From NCBI RefSeq assembly GCF_001644605.1, contig NZ_CP011388.1, positions 1,845,001 through 1,909,000 on the forward strand: a stretch of DNA of 64,000 bases, in the 5' to 3' direction. A program made the translations under genes and the position numbers. The notes under the pieces are model-generated. The model searched no databases, was not told where the DNA came from, and worked only from the letters and a program-made list of their open reading frames with translations. The stretch comes from Paenibacillus swuensis (GTDB lineage: Bacteria; Bacillota; Bacilli; Paenibacillales; DY6). Of the stretch, positions 41,429 to 50,682 are shown piece by piece; positions within the stretch are counted from its first letter, which is position 1, and each line of letters begins with the position of its first letter.

Positions 41429-42289
41429 ATGAAGCCCGATATTCATTCTTCAAGGAGAAAGTTTCTGAAGCTGAGCGCCATGGTGTTCGGAGGTTTATTG
41501 ACCGCTCCCTTTGCCGGCTTCAGCTATGCGCGTTACCTGGAGCCGCAATTGTTGAAGATCAAGCGAATATCGTTAACCCTTCCCCGCCTTCCCGCTTCAT
41601 TCGACGGAATCCGCGTAGTGCATTTCAGTGATATCCATTTGGATTTTCACTATAGTACGGAACGGTTAGCTAAACTTGCCCATACCATTCAACGAATGAA
41701 ACCGGATCTCATCTGTTTTACCGGGGATTTATATGACCGCTCTATCGGGAATGAGGGGAAACGATGCGCTGAAATCCTGGCGGGTTTGAGCGCCCCTCTG
41801 GGCAAATGGGCTGTCCTTGGAAATCATGATCACATAACCGGTCCCGAGCAAGTAACCTCTATTCTGGATCAAGGCGGCTTCAGCGTATTAACGAACCGTT
41901 CAGCGGCGCTCACTCTGGATGGCGCTTCCATCTTGATCGCCGGTGTGGACGATGCGCTGATGGGGTCGCCAAATCTCAAAGAAGCTTTGTCCGGAAAGAG
42001 CGATATATTCACGTTATTGTTGTCTCATGTACCTGACTTTGCCGATATGGCTGCGCAATATCCGGTTGATTTGCAGCTTTCCGGACACAGCCATGGCGGA
42101 CAGGTGCGCATCCCGTTCTACGGCCATGTGTTTACGCCGGAATTCGCCAGGAAGTATCCGGACGGCTTATATCAGATCCGTGAAGGCAAGTTTCAACTTT
42201 ATACGAACAGGGGCATTGGCGTTTCAACGATACCGATTCGGTTCTGGTGCCGCCCTGAGCTTACGGTCTTTACGTTGCGTCATCATTAA
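41429..42289 (+). CDS. Tat-exported metallophosphoesterase (YkuE-like)
   Basis: A 286-residue calcineurin-like phosphoesterase. The N terminus SSRRKFLKLSAMVFGGLLTA is a twin-arginine signal, so the folded enzyme is exported by the Tat system, as known for Bacillus subtilis YkuE. The metal-binding motifs are all present: FSDIHLD, GDLYD, GNHDH, LLLSHVPD and SGHSHGGQ. Likely acts on a cell-envelope phosphoester. It is probably cotranscribed with the second sinR-like gene and is followed by a strong terminator. Confidence 0.9.
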   Translation: MKPDIHSSRRKFLKLSAMVFGGLLTAPFAGFSYARYLEPQLLKIKRISLTLPRLPASFDGIRVVHFSDIHLDFHYSTERLAKLAHTIQRMKPDLICFTGDLYDRSIGNEGKRCAEILAGLSAPLGKWAVLGNHDHITGPEQVTSILDQGGFSVLTNRSAALTLDGASILIAGVDDALMGSPNLKEALSGKSDIFTLLLSHVPDFADMAAQYPVDLQLSGHSHGGQVRIPFYGHVFTPEFARKYPDGLYQIREGKFQLYTNRGIGVSTIPIRFWCRPELTVFTLRHH

Positions 42290-42339
42290 AAAAGAAGCTG
42301 TTCCCAAGGTTGAGATACCCCCAGGGACAGCTTCTTCTT
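42290..42339. terminator. Bidirectional terminator
   Basis: AAGAAGCTGTTCCC (42292-42305) pairs with GGGACAGCTTCTT (42324-42336) with one bulged base. It is flanked by A-rich and T-rich sequence, between the convergent phosphoesterase and beta-helix genes. Confidence 0.9.
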
Positions 42340-42343
42340 CATG

Positions 42344-44425
42344 TTACTGTTCCACATTACCCGTGCTTTTGTCGTTTGGCTTTAATTGAAGTCGAGCCTT
42401 AAAGAGCACATTGTTCTCGACCGTATAACTCGGCGCTCCCGCACCTGCATTGACTGTGGAAATACCCTTAGCTGCTATATTAGTGGTAATGGTATTCCAT
42501 CTAAACTGCGCTTTATATACATCAACCGGAGCCGGTGTTGCCCAGTAACCCTTAACATTAATTACAGGGGTACTGGTAGAGTTCAGAAACATGGACGTAA
42601 TTTTACTATCCTGGATGAGCACGGATTTGGCCGCCTCGATCGCAATCGTTTCGCCTGTGCCCGTTGTTACGAATGTACTGTTCTGAACCGTAAATTCGCC
42701 GGCGGTATTCACCAGCAGCAAACTTGCGTTCTTTCCGGAGAACGTGCAGCGGTCAAATAAATATTGGCCCGCTTTGTTGGCTTGCGGCGCGGCCCCGGTT
42801 GTCGTGCGGAATTCGCAGTTGAAGTATTTACCCGCCGGGAGCTCGCTCGCGTTAAAATCATACATCCTGAGGTTCTCGAAGATCATATCGTTATGACCGT
42901 TGCCCGTAATCGCACGCACCAAGTTCGGTCCGTACACCGTTACATTTCGGAGATGCTGCGGCTGTCCGTTGACAACAATTGAGTTATGCATTTTGCCTGT
43001 ATTACGGATCGTTTCGTTCGATATATTCAGGATAAACGGCGCACTACCGGCTAAATCCAGGGTACCGTCCATATAAGTGTTGTTGTTGGCGATGATGTTC
43101 GGTCCGAAGAAACGGGCAAACGTATTACGCACCGTATTATTCGTGAAGATGACGTCATGCAACAACAAGGATGGCGCCCCGTCAAACAGGTTGTTACGGA
43201 TGACCGCGTTATAGAAGTTTGTGCTGGTCGACAAACCGACGACTTTGGACCGCAGGATGTTGTTCTCCACCACCGCATTCGTACCGTCGTAAAGGATAAT
43301 ATCATAGGCCGCATTGTTGTAGAATTCGTTCTGCCGGATCGTAACGTTATTGTTAAGGAATAATCCGCCTTCCAAATCAATGCCCGATTGCGGATTCGCG
43401 CCGCTCATATCATGAATCTTATTGTTCGTAATAAGCACGTTTTCCACGCCGCCGATGGTAATCCCCTGGCGGCGGTTAAACGCGAATTCCGAGTTCTTGA
43501 TCACGGAATGATGCGTGCGGACTTTGGCGTCGTAGCGGACGAGGAAACCGGAAGTGGAAGCTGTGTTGAATACGGCTCTGAAGTAACTTGCGCCCGCTGG
43601 AATGAATACATCTTCGTAAGTGTACCGAATCCCTTTTTGACTCGAAAGATAGGTCCCGTCCCCTTTATAAAAATACACATCGTAACGGGAATCCTTCGAC
43701 ACGCCCTGAGGATAGGAAAGCTGAAAAAACGGGACAACTTTAAATGTCTCGGACGTGAAGCCAAGGGGCTGCTTCAATCTGATTTTGCCAGAGTTCGGAA
43801 TTAATCTGCCGCTGTCATCAATCGCCCCGGACTCCACCTGGGCTTCGCTCACATTTCGAATATAGTTGTCACTCGTTCCAAAGCAAAGTCCGTCTCCCGT
43901 AAATTCAATGGCCTTCACACTGTCAATGGTAATGTTGTAACCGCCTTCAACAAGAATACCATATCCGTTTTCGTGAGTTCCTCCGCTGGAGTAATCATGC
44001 GTATATCGGTCTCCCTTATACGTCCCCCCGCGTAACGTTACGTTCCTGACCATCCGGTCCACATAAAGCGTTTCATACCTCGACAGGCCGTTGGTTTCTT
44101 TCTGGATCACCGCGCGGTCATTCAGCCAGAACGTAATGTTGCTCACCATGTTAATCCGGCTGTTCTTATCAATGAGATAGGTTCCCGCAGGCACGATAAA
44201 TTCGTTGACACCGTTCTGATTCGCCCAAATTAATGCTTTGTTGATGCCTTGCGTAGTTTCAACCGGGTGCGTCCCATCGTTGTAGATGCCCCATTTCTGC
44301 ATTTCTAACACATACGTTTTATTAGCTGTGGGAGCCGTTTCCGCAAGCGTGTTGCCTGTTAAACCCAACATAGCAAATACCATCATAACCGCCAGAAACG
44401 AAAGGAATGACTTCCTCATGCTCAT
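42344..44425 (-). CDS. Secreted right-handed parallel beta-helix protein (second paralog)
   Basis: A 693-residue exported protein with signal peptide (MRKSFLSFLAVMMVFAMLGL). It has the same layout as the protein encoded at 16895-19042: NGVNEFIVPAGTYLIDKNSR, NVTLRGGTYKGDRYTHDYSS, EFTGDGLCFGTSDNYIRNVS, a jelly-roll-like insertion ending PAGASYFRAVFN, SEFAFNRRQGITIGG and a common end AKGISTVNAGAGAPSYTVEN. The match over the whole length shows duplication. Probably acts on a polysaccharide, by analogy with pectate-lyase folds. It is monocistronic; start behind ACAGGAGGAGAAA. Confidence 0.85.
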   Translation of the reverse strand: MSMRKSFLSFLAVMMVFAMLGLTGNTLAETAPTANKTYVLEMQKWGIYNDGTHPVETTQGINKALIWANQNGVNEFIVPAGTYLIDKNSRINMVSNITFWLNDRAVIQKETNGLSRYETLYVDRMVRNVTLRGGTYKGDRYTHDYSSGGTHENGYGILVEGGYNITIDSVKAIEFTGDGLCFGTSDNYIRNVSEAQVESGAIDDSGRLIPNSGKIRLKQPLGFTSETFKVVPFFQLSYPQGVSKDSRYDVYFYKGDGTYLSSQKGIRYTYEDVFIPAGASYFRAVFNTASTSGFLVRYDAKVRTHHSVIKNSEFAFNRRQGITIGGVENVLITNNKIHDMSGANPQSGIDLEGGLFLNNNVTIRQNEFYNNAAYDIILYDGTNAVVENNILRSKVVGLSTSTNFYNAVIRNNLFDGAPSLLLHDVIFTNNTVRNTFARFFGPNIIANNNTYMDGTLDLAGSAPFILNISNETIRNTGKMHNSIVVNGQPQHLRNVTVYGPNLVRAITGNGHNDMIFENLRMYDFNASELPAGKYFNCEFRTTTGAAPQANKAGQYLFDRCTFSGKNASLLLVNTAGEFTVQNSTFVTTGTGETIAIEAAKSVLIQDSKITSMFLNSTSTPVINVKGYWATPAPVDVYKAQFRWNTITTNIAAKGISTVNAGAGAPSYTVENNVLFKARLQLKPNDKSTGNVEQ

Positions 44426-44530
44426 TTTCTCCTCCTGTGTGTGGAATAGTCACCGAGATACTCTATCATATGCCTGCTAGATTCATATGGAACTGGACAG
44501 AATGAGCTGATCATTTGTACCAATTTATGG

Positions 44531-44565
44531 CAAAATAAAAATAAACCAGCCCTCAAAGGACTGGT
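44531..44565 (-). terminator. Terminator of the lut transcript
   Basis: On the minus strand ACCAGTCCT and AGGGCTGGT form a stem with a short loop, followed by TTATTTTTATTTT. It comes directly after the GntR regulator gene. Confidence 0.85.
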
Positions 44566-44584
44566 CTTGAACGTTCCTATACTT

Positions 44585-45298
44585 CTATATGTATTTCAAA
44601 AGGATCCGCTCCACATGCGAAAGGTGAGCTTTCATACCCGAGGCGGCCGCTTCCGCATCCCTAGTGTTTATAGCGTCGTATATGAACGTATGCTCCTTTA
44701 ACAGTTGTCGGGACACCTCGGGGTCCGCATAGATCTCCACTCGGCGTATCTGCTGAATCCCTTGCTCCAACGGTTTAAGGACCGCATCAAACAGTTGCAC
44801 CATGATGGTATTGTGCGTAGCTTCCGCTAATGCCCGATGGAATCCGATATCCAGCCGTTCCCCTTCAAGATCTTGGCCCAAACTGCGCTCCATCTGCTGA
44901 ATCAGGCTCTGTAAACCTGCAACATCGCCTTCCGTTCTCTTGGCAGCGGCCATTCTGACGATCGACACTTCGAAGGCATGCCGCGCTTCAAGCAGCTCCA
45001 ACAAGCTGCTCTTGTTCATGCGCAGGGAATGAAGCTCGGGAAAGTCCCTGCCTGCCCCTCCGGGGGCGCTTGTGATGACCGTGCTGCCTCCGCCTTGGCG
45101 GATGTCGATATACCCCATCGCTTTCAACGCGCTCAAGGCTTCACGTGTCGTGGAACGACCTACGCCGAATTGCTCGGAGAGTTCCTTCGCGGAAGGCAGT
45201 TTGTCTCCCGCTTTGAGCGTACCGTCTATGATTCGGCGTTTTAACTGCTCCGTTATTTCTTCATAATGATTGCGTTTCTCAAGTTTCGATAGTTCCAT
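44585..45298 (-). CDS. lutR: GntR-family regulator (FadR subfamily), LutR-like
   Basis: A 237-residue regulator. The N-terminal winged helix reads RIIDGTLKAGDKLPSAKELS and FGVGRSTTREALSALKAMGY. The C-terminal FCD ligand domain (LLEARHAFEVSIVRMAAAKR, DIGFHRALAEATHN, HTFIYDAINTRDAEAA) keeps metal-binding Asp/His positions. In Bacillus subtilis LutR, also a GntR protein, represses lutABC and responds to L-lactate. Location just after lutC on the same strand supports that role. Start ATG behind CCGGAGGATCCC. Confidence 0.85.
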   Translation of the reverse strand: MELSKLEKRNHYEEITEQLKRRIIDGTLKAGDKLPSAKELSEQFGVGRSTTREALSALKAMGYIDIRQGGGSTVITSAPGGAGRDFPELHSLRMNKSSLLELLEARHAFEVSIVRMAAAKRTEGDVAGLQSLIQQMERSLGQDLEGERLDIGFHRALAEATHNTIMVQLFDAVLKPLEQGIQQIRRVEIYADPEVSRQLLKEHTFIYDAINTRDAEAAASGMKAHLSHVERILLKYI

Positions 45299-45315
45299 GG
45301 GATCCTCCGGATGGT

Positions 45316-46047
45316 TTAACCTACGATTAAAGTATAAACGATACCCGGGCCGTGTACACCTATCGTTAAATCATTCTCGATATCGGCGGAGCGGCTCGGG
45401 CCGGAGATGAAGTGCAAGCCTGCCGGCAGATGTTCCCGCCCGGCTTCATCAAGACCTACAAGCACTTCCCCAAGCCGGGTTTGCAACCGCTCCAAAGGTA
45501 AAATCACAATCAATACCGTAGGCAGTAAGCTTACGGATCTCCCTTGGGTTGCGGAGGAGCGCACGACAATGGATCCGGTATAGGCAACGGCATGGTCCGC
45601 CACCACAATGCCGATGTCCGCTTCGGCCGACCGGGCTTTCCAATCCACAGCTGGATCCCGATTCCAGATCGAGACGGTTGCCGAGGGCAGCGCCGCTTCA
45701 AGTTCCATCGTATTCAGCAGGGGCTGATCATTCCGAATGATCCATTGCGCGCCCAGCGCCTCAGCGTGCTCTAAGATAAACTGCTTCGCCTCGCTATACT
45801 GGTTCATGCGCCTAACATGGCCGCCGGCATTCCGGAAGTGAGTACTGAAATGTTCTATACGCTCCGGCACGGACCACTGCCATTCATTCCAGTAGGCGGG
45901 CGCTCCTCTGTAAGGATGCGCAGGCGGTTCCGTCAGAAACGGCCTGTTCAAGCGATTCGTAATATTCGCGATGAAAGCTTCTTGCTTTCTTCGCGATTCC
46001 GTTTCGAGCTGATTTAGCCAAGCTTCATGTGTATGCGGGTTAGACAT
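45316..46047 (-). CDS. lutC: Lactate utilization protein C (LUD domain)
   Basis: A 243-residue LUD-domain protein, third subunit of the LutABC L-lactate oxidation system that converts L-lactate to pyruvate. Recognisable segments are QWSVPERIEHFSTHFRNAGG, DIGIVVADHAVAYTGSIVV, LPTVLIVILPLERLQTRLGE and SGPSRSADIENDLTIGVHGP, the last being the family signature. Ribosome binding site AAAGGGGTGAGGGG. Follows lutB after 6 bp. Confidence 0.93.
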   Translation of the reverse strand: MSNPHTHEAWLNQLETESRRKQEAFIANITNRLNRPFLTEPPAHPYRGAPAYWNEWQWSVPERIEHFSTHFRNAGGHVRRMNQYSEAKQFILEHAEALGAQWIIRNDQPLLNTMELEAALPSATVSIWNRDPAVDWKARSAEADIGIVVADHAVAYTGSIVVRSSATQGRSVSLLPTVLIVILPLERLQTRLGEVLVGLDEAGREHLPAGLHFISGPSRSADIENDLTIGVHGPGIVYTLIVG

Positions 46048-46053
46048 GACCCC

Positions 46054-47574
46054 TCACCCCTTTCTATTCGCCAAGTGATCTTCCATCCGCTTCTTCATCG
46101 CCGGGTCCATCTCTTGAAGACCCGAGCGAATTTCTTGTTCCAAAGTACCCCATTGCTCGCGGAACGAATGCTTGGACAGGCTTGGGGCCACTCTGTACGA
46201 GTTCCATCCCTTCAAAGGACCCAATTTCAGGGAGATTCCGCCATCCCGCACGACTAGTCTTTGACCTAAGCGTCCGAGCTTCAGCAATCCTTTGTACCGT
46301 CCCGCATCCGACATGACCGCGGCGTAGGCCTTCATACCGAGTTTCTCTGCCGCATCCGTCTTACCGGATTCATTCTTTCTTCTGCGCAAATAGATTAGCA
46401 TCTCATGCAGAGGAATCTTGACCGGACAAGCTTCATAACATGCGCCGCATAAGCTCGAAGCGTTAGCGATATCGTCCCATTCCTCCACCGTCTTATTTAG
46501 CGCGGGTGTCAGCACCGCTCCGATCGGACCGCTGTAAGTGCCGCCGTAAGCATGACCGCCGATATGGCGATACACGGGGCAAGCGTTCAGACAGGCCCCG
46601 CAGCGTATACAATTCAGGAGCTCCTGAAATTCGGGATCTCCGAGCTGAAGGGAGCGGCCGTTATCAATGACAATGATATGCATTTCCTCCGGACCGTCGC
46701 CTTCTCCATCCCGCCGCGGTCCTGTAATGCCGGACATATAGACCGTAAGTCTCTGTCCGGTGGCGGACCTTGGCAGCAGCGTGGCCATCACCTCCAGATC
46801 CGCCCAGGATGGAATAATACGCTCCATACCCATCAGCGTAATCTGTGTCTTCGGAACCGTCGTTACCATGCGCGCGTTTCCTTCGTTCTCGAAGAGAACC
46901 ATGGAGCCCGTTTCGGCAATGGCGAAGTTACATCCCGTCATCCCGATATCCGCCTCCAGAAACTTCTCCCGCAGTTTTTTACGGACGAATCCCGCAAGGA
47001 TTGTCGTATCCGGCGCCAAATCCTCGCCGGCTTCCGCGGATAGGAGCTCCGCAATCTGATAGCGATTTTTGTGAATGGCCGGAATGATAATATGGGAGGG
47101 TGTTTCTCCCGCCAGCTGAATAATATATTCGCCCAGATCCGTTTCAATAGCCTCCACACCGATTCCCGCCAACGCTTGATTGAGGTGCAGTTCCTCCGTT
47201 ACCATCGACTTGGATTTAACTACAGTATTCGCCTGTTTCTGCTTTGCGATCGCTAATGATAAGCTCACCGCCTCCGCCGCAGTATCCGCAAAGTGGACAT
47301 GAACGCCGTTAGCGCGCGCGTTTTCCGCGAATTGCTGCAGATAATAATCCAGATGGGCAATCGTATGCAGACGAATATGCCGTCCCCGATCCCGCCATTC
47401 ATCCCAGTTCCCGTGATCCTCGGCTGCCGCTTGCTTACCGCCGCGCAGCCGCTCCGTGGTGAACTTAACCGCTTGACGGAGAAAGTCATCGTTCAGAGCG
47501 AGATCCGCGCGCTCTTTCACTGTGGCTCCTGCAGCTCCGGCGATGCCTGACCGGTTACCCCCAGCGTTGCTCAT
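46054..47574 (-). CDS. lutB: Lactate utilization iron-sulfur protein B
   Basis: A 506-residue iron-sulfur protein of the LutABC complex, with an N-terminal LUD domain (TVVKSKSMVTEELHLNQALA, MTGCNFAIAETGSMVLFENE) and two 4Fe-4S cysteine motifs (CIRCGACLNACPVYRHIGGH and CGACYEACPVKIPLHEML). The true start, ATG 47574, overlaps the lutA stop as ATGA; the frame extension to 47670 lies inside lutA. An unusually Gly/Ala-rich start of about 20 residues precedes the conserved part. Confidence 0.95.
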   Translation of the reverse strand: MSNAGGNRSGIAGAAGATVKERADLALNDDFLRQAVKFTTERLRGGKQAAAEDHGNWDEWRDRGRHIRLHTIAHLDYYLQQFAENARANGVHVHFADTAAEAVSLSLAIAKQKQANTVVKSKSMVTEELHLNQALAGIGVEAIETDLGEYIIQLAGETPSHIIIPAIHKNRYQIAELLSAEAGEDLAPDTTILAGFVRKKLREKFLEADIGMTGCNFAIAETGSMVLFENEGNARMVTTVPKTQITLMGMERIIPSWADLEVMATLLPRSATGQRLTVYMSGITGPRRDGEGDGPEEMHIIVIDNGRSLQLGDPEFQELLNCIRCGACLNACPVYRHIGGHAYGGTYSGPIGAVLTPALNKTVEEWDDIANASSLCGACYEACPVKIPLHEMLIYLRRRKNESGKTDAAEKLGMKAYAAVMSDAGRYKGLLKLGRLGQRLVVRDGGISLKLGPLKGWNSYRVAPSLSKHSFREQWGTLEQEIRSGLQEMDPAMKKRMEDHLANRKG

Positions 47575-48299
47575 GCTCCCTTCACTCCTTCGTATAGCAG
47601 CTCCGCCAAGTGCATGACTCGTACCGGCTGATTCCGATACCGTAAATTTCCCGCAATATTCATCAGACAAGCCAGATCCAGACCGACCAACACCTCAGCC
47701 TCGGTCTCCAGCACATGATCCGTCTTTTCGGTAACCATAGCTCCGGAGATATCAGACATCTTTACCGCGAACGTCCCGCCAAAGCCGCAGCAATCCTCTG
47801 CGAAAGGAAGCGGAATCAGCTCCATGCCCTTAACCTGGTTCAACAGGGCAAGCGGCTCGGCCGTAACCCCCAGTAAGCGGCTGCCGTGACAGGAAGGATG
47901 ATAAGTAACTTTATGCGGGAACACAGCCCCCACATCGCTTACCCCCAGAACCTGAACCATAAATTGCGTAAATTCATAAGATTTCCGCTGCAATTCCCGG
48001 GCCTTCGCAAGCATCACCGGGTCATGTTCGAACAACTTCGGATAATGATGAATCATGCCTGTACAGGAACCGGAAGGCGAGATGACAAAGTCGCTGTCTT
48101 GGAACGCCTCAATAATCGTTGCCGCGGTCGCCTTGGCTTCCTTCCAGTACCCGCTGTTGTAAGCCGGCTGCCCGCAGCAAGTCTGAACGGACGGAAACTG
48201 CAGACTAACACCGAATCTGGCCAATAACCGAACCATGGCTTCGCCTACCCGGGGATAAACCGCATCACTTAAACAAGTAATAAATAAGGACACTTTCAA
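47571..48299 (-). CDS. lutA: Lactate utilization protein A (cysteine-rich domains)
   Basis: A 242-residue protein with two cysteine-rich CCG domains (FPSVQTCCGQPAYNSGYWKE and PFAEDCCGFGGTFAVKMSDI), which hold iron-sulfur cofactors in L-lactate oxidation. The best start is TTG at 48299, eight bases after AGAGGTG and matching the family start (KVSLFITCLSD). An ATG at 48332 would add 11 residues that read through this ribosome binding site. First gene of lutABC. Confidence 0.93.
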   Translation of the reverse strand: MKVSLFITCLSDAVYPRVGEAMVRLLARFGVSLQFPSVQTCCGQPAYNSGYWKEAKATAATIIEAFQDSDFVISPSGSCTGMIHHYPKLFEHDPVMLAKARELQRKSYEFTQFMVQVLGVSDVGAVFPHKVTYHPSCHGSRLLGVTAEPLALLNQVKGMELIPLPFAEDCCGFGGTFAVKMSDISGAMVTEKTDHVLETEAEVLVGLDLACLMNIAGNLRYRNQPVRVMHLAELLYEGVKGA

Positions 48300-48335
48300 G
48301 ATGAACGCACCTCTTCTGTTAAAAATGAACAAAAT

Positions 48336-48351
48336 ATAACATCGATGTTAT
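48336..48351. promoter_or_regulatory. Palindromic operator candidate upstream of lutA
   Basis: ATAACATCGATGTTAT is a perfect 16-bp palindrome just upstream of lutA, suited to a dimeric regulator such as the GntR protein encoded at the end of the operon. Binding is inferred. Confidence 0.5.
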
Positions 48352-48381
48352 CAGGTTATCAGACAAGTTGAAGAAAATAAA

Positions 48382-48420
48382 GCTTATTCTTGAACCATTA
48401 TACATTCCGCAAGAATAAGC
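48382..48420 (-). terminator. Terminator of the rhamnose operon
   Basis: Perfect 11-bp inverted repeat GCTTATTCTTG / CAAGAATAAGC with a 17-nt loop, followed on the minus strand by TTTATTTTCTT. It separates the DeoR gene from lutA. Confidence 0.8.
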
Positions 48421-48427
48421 CTAAGTG

Positions 48428-49186
48428 TTATACCCGGGATACGGTTAACCCCTTCTCCGTTAACTGAACGTGGATGTCGTCCGGCAGCCGCTGATCGGTA
48501 ATAATGGTATGGACCCGATCGAGTCCGGCGACATGGGTGAAAGCCTGCACACCGAACTTACTGGCATCCGCGAGCAAAAAGGACTGGTCCGCAATAGCGA
48601 GCATTTTCTCTTTCACTCTGCCTTGAAGTTCATTCGATTCGCGTATGCCGCGGTCTAAATGCACGCCTTTGCAAGAAAAGAACAATTTGTTCACATGATA
48701 CGCATCCAGCGTCCGCTCGGCAAGAGGTCCTACGTAGGAAAGGGAACGCGCGGCAAGCAAACCGCCGGTAGAGATGACTTCAATCTTCTCTTTCCCGCTG
48801 AGCTCCACCGCCACTTTAATGGAATTGGTCAATACGGTGAGCGGAATGTCAGGAACATACGAGGCCATATACCATGCGGTCGTACTGGCATCCAGAAGGA
48901 TCCGGTCCATCGGCTGAATCTGCTTCACCGCTTCTTGGGCGATCCGCTTCTTCTCCTCGGCATGCATAATCTCCCGTTCGGTATAGGGCGTCTCCGCGTG
49001 AGTATCCCTCACGCTTACCGCGCCGCCATGCGAGCGCCGTAACCGCCCGGATTGCTCCAAGCGATCCAGGTCGCGGCGAATCGTCTCCTCCGTCACCTCG
49101 CACAACTCGCTCAGCTCGGTCACCCGCATACTCCCTCTTTCGTTCACCAGTTGAACAATCTTCTCATAGCGCTCCGCTACTAACAT
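48428..49186 (-). CDS. DeoR-family regulator of rhamnose genes
   Basis: A 252-residue DeoR repressor: helix-turn-helix RVTELSELCEVTEETIRRDL, then the sugar-phosphate-sensing domain with LLDASTTAWYMASY, VISTGGLLAARSLSYVG and LLADASKFG. It is the last gene of the rhaEW-rhaI-rhaB operon, so it should respond to a rhamnose phosphate intermediate, as Bacillus subtilis YulB (RhaR) does. The inducer is inferred. ATG behind AGGAAGAGGTACGTT. Confidence 0.88.
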   Translation of the reverse strand: MLVAERYEKIVQLVNERGSMRVTELSELCEVTEETIRRDLDRLEQSGRLRRSHGGAVSVRDTHAETPYTEREIMHAEEKKRIAQEAVKQIQPMDRILLDASTTAWYMASYVPDIPLTVLTNSIKVAVELSGKEKIEVISTGGLLAARSLSYVGPLAERTLDAYHVNKLFFSCKGVHLDRGIRESNELQGRVKEKMLAIADQSFLLADASKFGVQAFTHVAGLDRVHTIITDQRLPDDIHVQLTEKGLTVSRV

Positions 49187-49212
49187 AACGTACCTCTTCC
49201 TCTGCCTTGAAT

Positions 49213-50682
49213 TTATTGGAGTCCCGTCTTGTTGACATAACGTCCATACGCGTCTTTCCAGATTTCGGAGTGCTGAGGCTCATACGTTATCAACGGAAAT
49301 GACTCGCGAATGGCTCCCCGCGCCTCGCCGATATGGGCAAATTCGCCCTGGGCAATCCACTGAACGGCCAGATTGCCGATAGCGCTTCCCTCCGCGGGTC
49401 CTGCCCAAACCGGTTTCCCGACAGCATTCGCCGTCCATTGACACAAGAGCAAATTGTTAATGCCGCCGCCCACCATATGCAGACCGTTAAACGTCTTGCC
49501 GGAAATCTGTTCCGTCAACTCCATAGCATACCGATATTTTAACGCAAGACTTTCCAGGATGCATCTTGTAATTTCCCCCGGACCGTCCGGAACGGGCTGA
49601 CCCGTCTGCGCGCACCATGTCCGGATTCTCGCGGGCATATCTCCGGGGGTCAAGAACACGGCGCTATCCGGGTCAATCCAGCTTTGAAAAGCCGGCGCCG
49701 CCTCGGCGCGTTCGATAAGCTCGGGAAACGAGTACACCGCGCCTGCCCGCTCCCATGCCCGTTTACTCTCCTGCAGCAGCCACAGCCCCATAATGTTCTT
49801 CAGCAGCCGGAAGGTGCCGCTAACACCTCCTTCATTGGTGAAGTTTGCGGCCCTAGCCGCATCGCTCAGCACAGGCTTCTCCACTTCCGTTCCGATTAAG
49901 GACCAGGTTCCGCAGCTTAGATAGGCAAAAGAAGGCGAAAGCGCCGGCACGGCAGCCACCGCGGAGCCGGTATCATGCTCGGCGGCGGCATACACCTGCA
50001 CCGCTGATATACCAAGCTCGGCGGTCACAGTTGATCTCAACTGCCCAACGGCTGTGCCGGGCATCACCACTTGACCGAACAGCTTCTCCGGAAGGCCCAG
50101 CTGCCCGATTAATGCCCGGTCCCAATCCATCTGCACCGGATTATAAAGCTGCGTCGTCGTGGCGATGGAGAACTCATGATGCTTCTCCCCCGTAAGTAAA
50201 TATCGCAGCAGCTCCGGCATCAGCAGGAGGTGTTCGGCCTGCCCGAGGATGGAAGAATCCGCTTCTTTCATCGCATAAAGCTGATACAACGTATTGAAGG
50301 GTTGAAACTGAATTCCCGTCCGGCCGAAGAGGTCCGCGGCATCGTGCCTCAGCAGCACTTTCTCCATCATCCCCTCTGTATGTCCGTCGCGATAGTGATA
50401 CGGATTGCCCAGCAACTCGCCGTCCCGGCCCAATAAACCGAAATCCACGCCCCAGGTATCAATAGCGATACTCTTCAACTCCGTACCGCGGTGCTTGGTC
50501 TTCAGCAAGCCTTGCTTCATCTCATGCAAGATACGCAGGATATCCCAATGCAAGCGCGAGCCCACTTGAACCGGATCATTGGAAAACCGGTGAATTTCCT
50601 CCACCTCGATTCGCTGTCCCTTGATCCGGCCGAGCATCGCTCTGCCGCTGCTTGCACCAAGATCGTAGCCGAGGATGCTCAC
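49213..50682 (-). CDS. rhaB: Rhamnulokinase
   Basis: Phosphorylates L-rhamnulose at O-1 with ATP. A 489-residue FGGY-family kinase with the N-terminal phosphate loop SILGYDLGASSGRAMLGRI, SIAIDTWGVDFGLL, SCGTWSLIGTE and NGLHMVGGGINNLLLCQWTA in the ATP-binding domain. The start is GTG at 50682, overlapping the stop of the isomerase gene (GTGA), so the two are coupled. Confidence 0.95.
   Translation of the reverse strand: MSILGYDLGASSGRAMLGRIKGQRIEVEEIHRFSNDPVQVGSRLHWDILRILHEMKQGLLKTKHRGTELKSIAIDTWGVDFGLLGRDGELLGNPYHYRDGHTEGMMEKVLLRHDAADLFGRTGIQFQPFNTLYQLYAMKEADSSILGQAEHLLLMPELLRYLLTGEKHHEFSIATTTQLYNPVQMDWDRALIGQLGLPEKLFGQVVMPGTAVGQLRSTVTAELGISAVQVYAAAEHDTGSAVAAVPALSPSFAYLSCGTWSLIGTEVEKPVLSDAARAANFTNEGGVSGTFRLLKNIMGLWLLQESKRAWERAGAVYSFPELIERAEAAPAFQSWIDPDSAVFLTPGDMPARIRTWCAQTGQPVPDGPGEITRCILESLALKYRYAMELTEQISGKTFNGLHMVGGGINNLLLCQWTANAVGKPVWAGPAEGSAIGNLAVQWIAQGEFAHIGEARGAIRESFPLITYEPQHSEIWKDAYGRYVNKTGLQ

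Noticed and set aside
48315..48340. SinR-type box upstream of lutA (GTTCATTTTTAACAGAAG on the minus strand)
   Set aside because: It needs a 2-nt insertion to align with the GTTCGTTATAWAGAAT box and is not placed in a recognisable promoter spacer.
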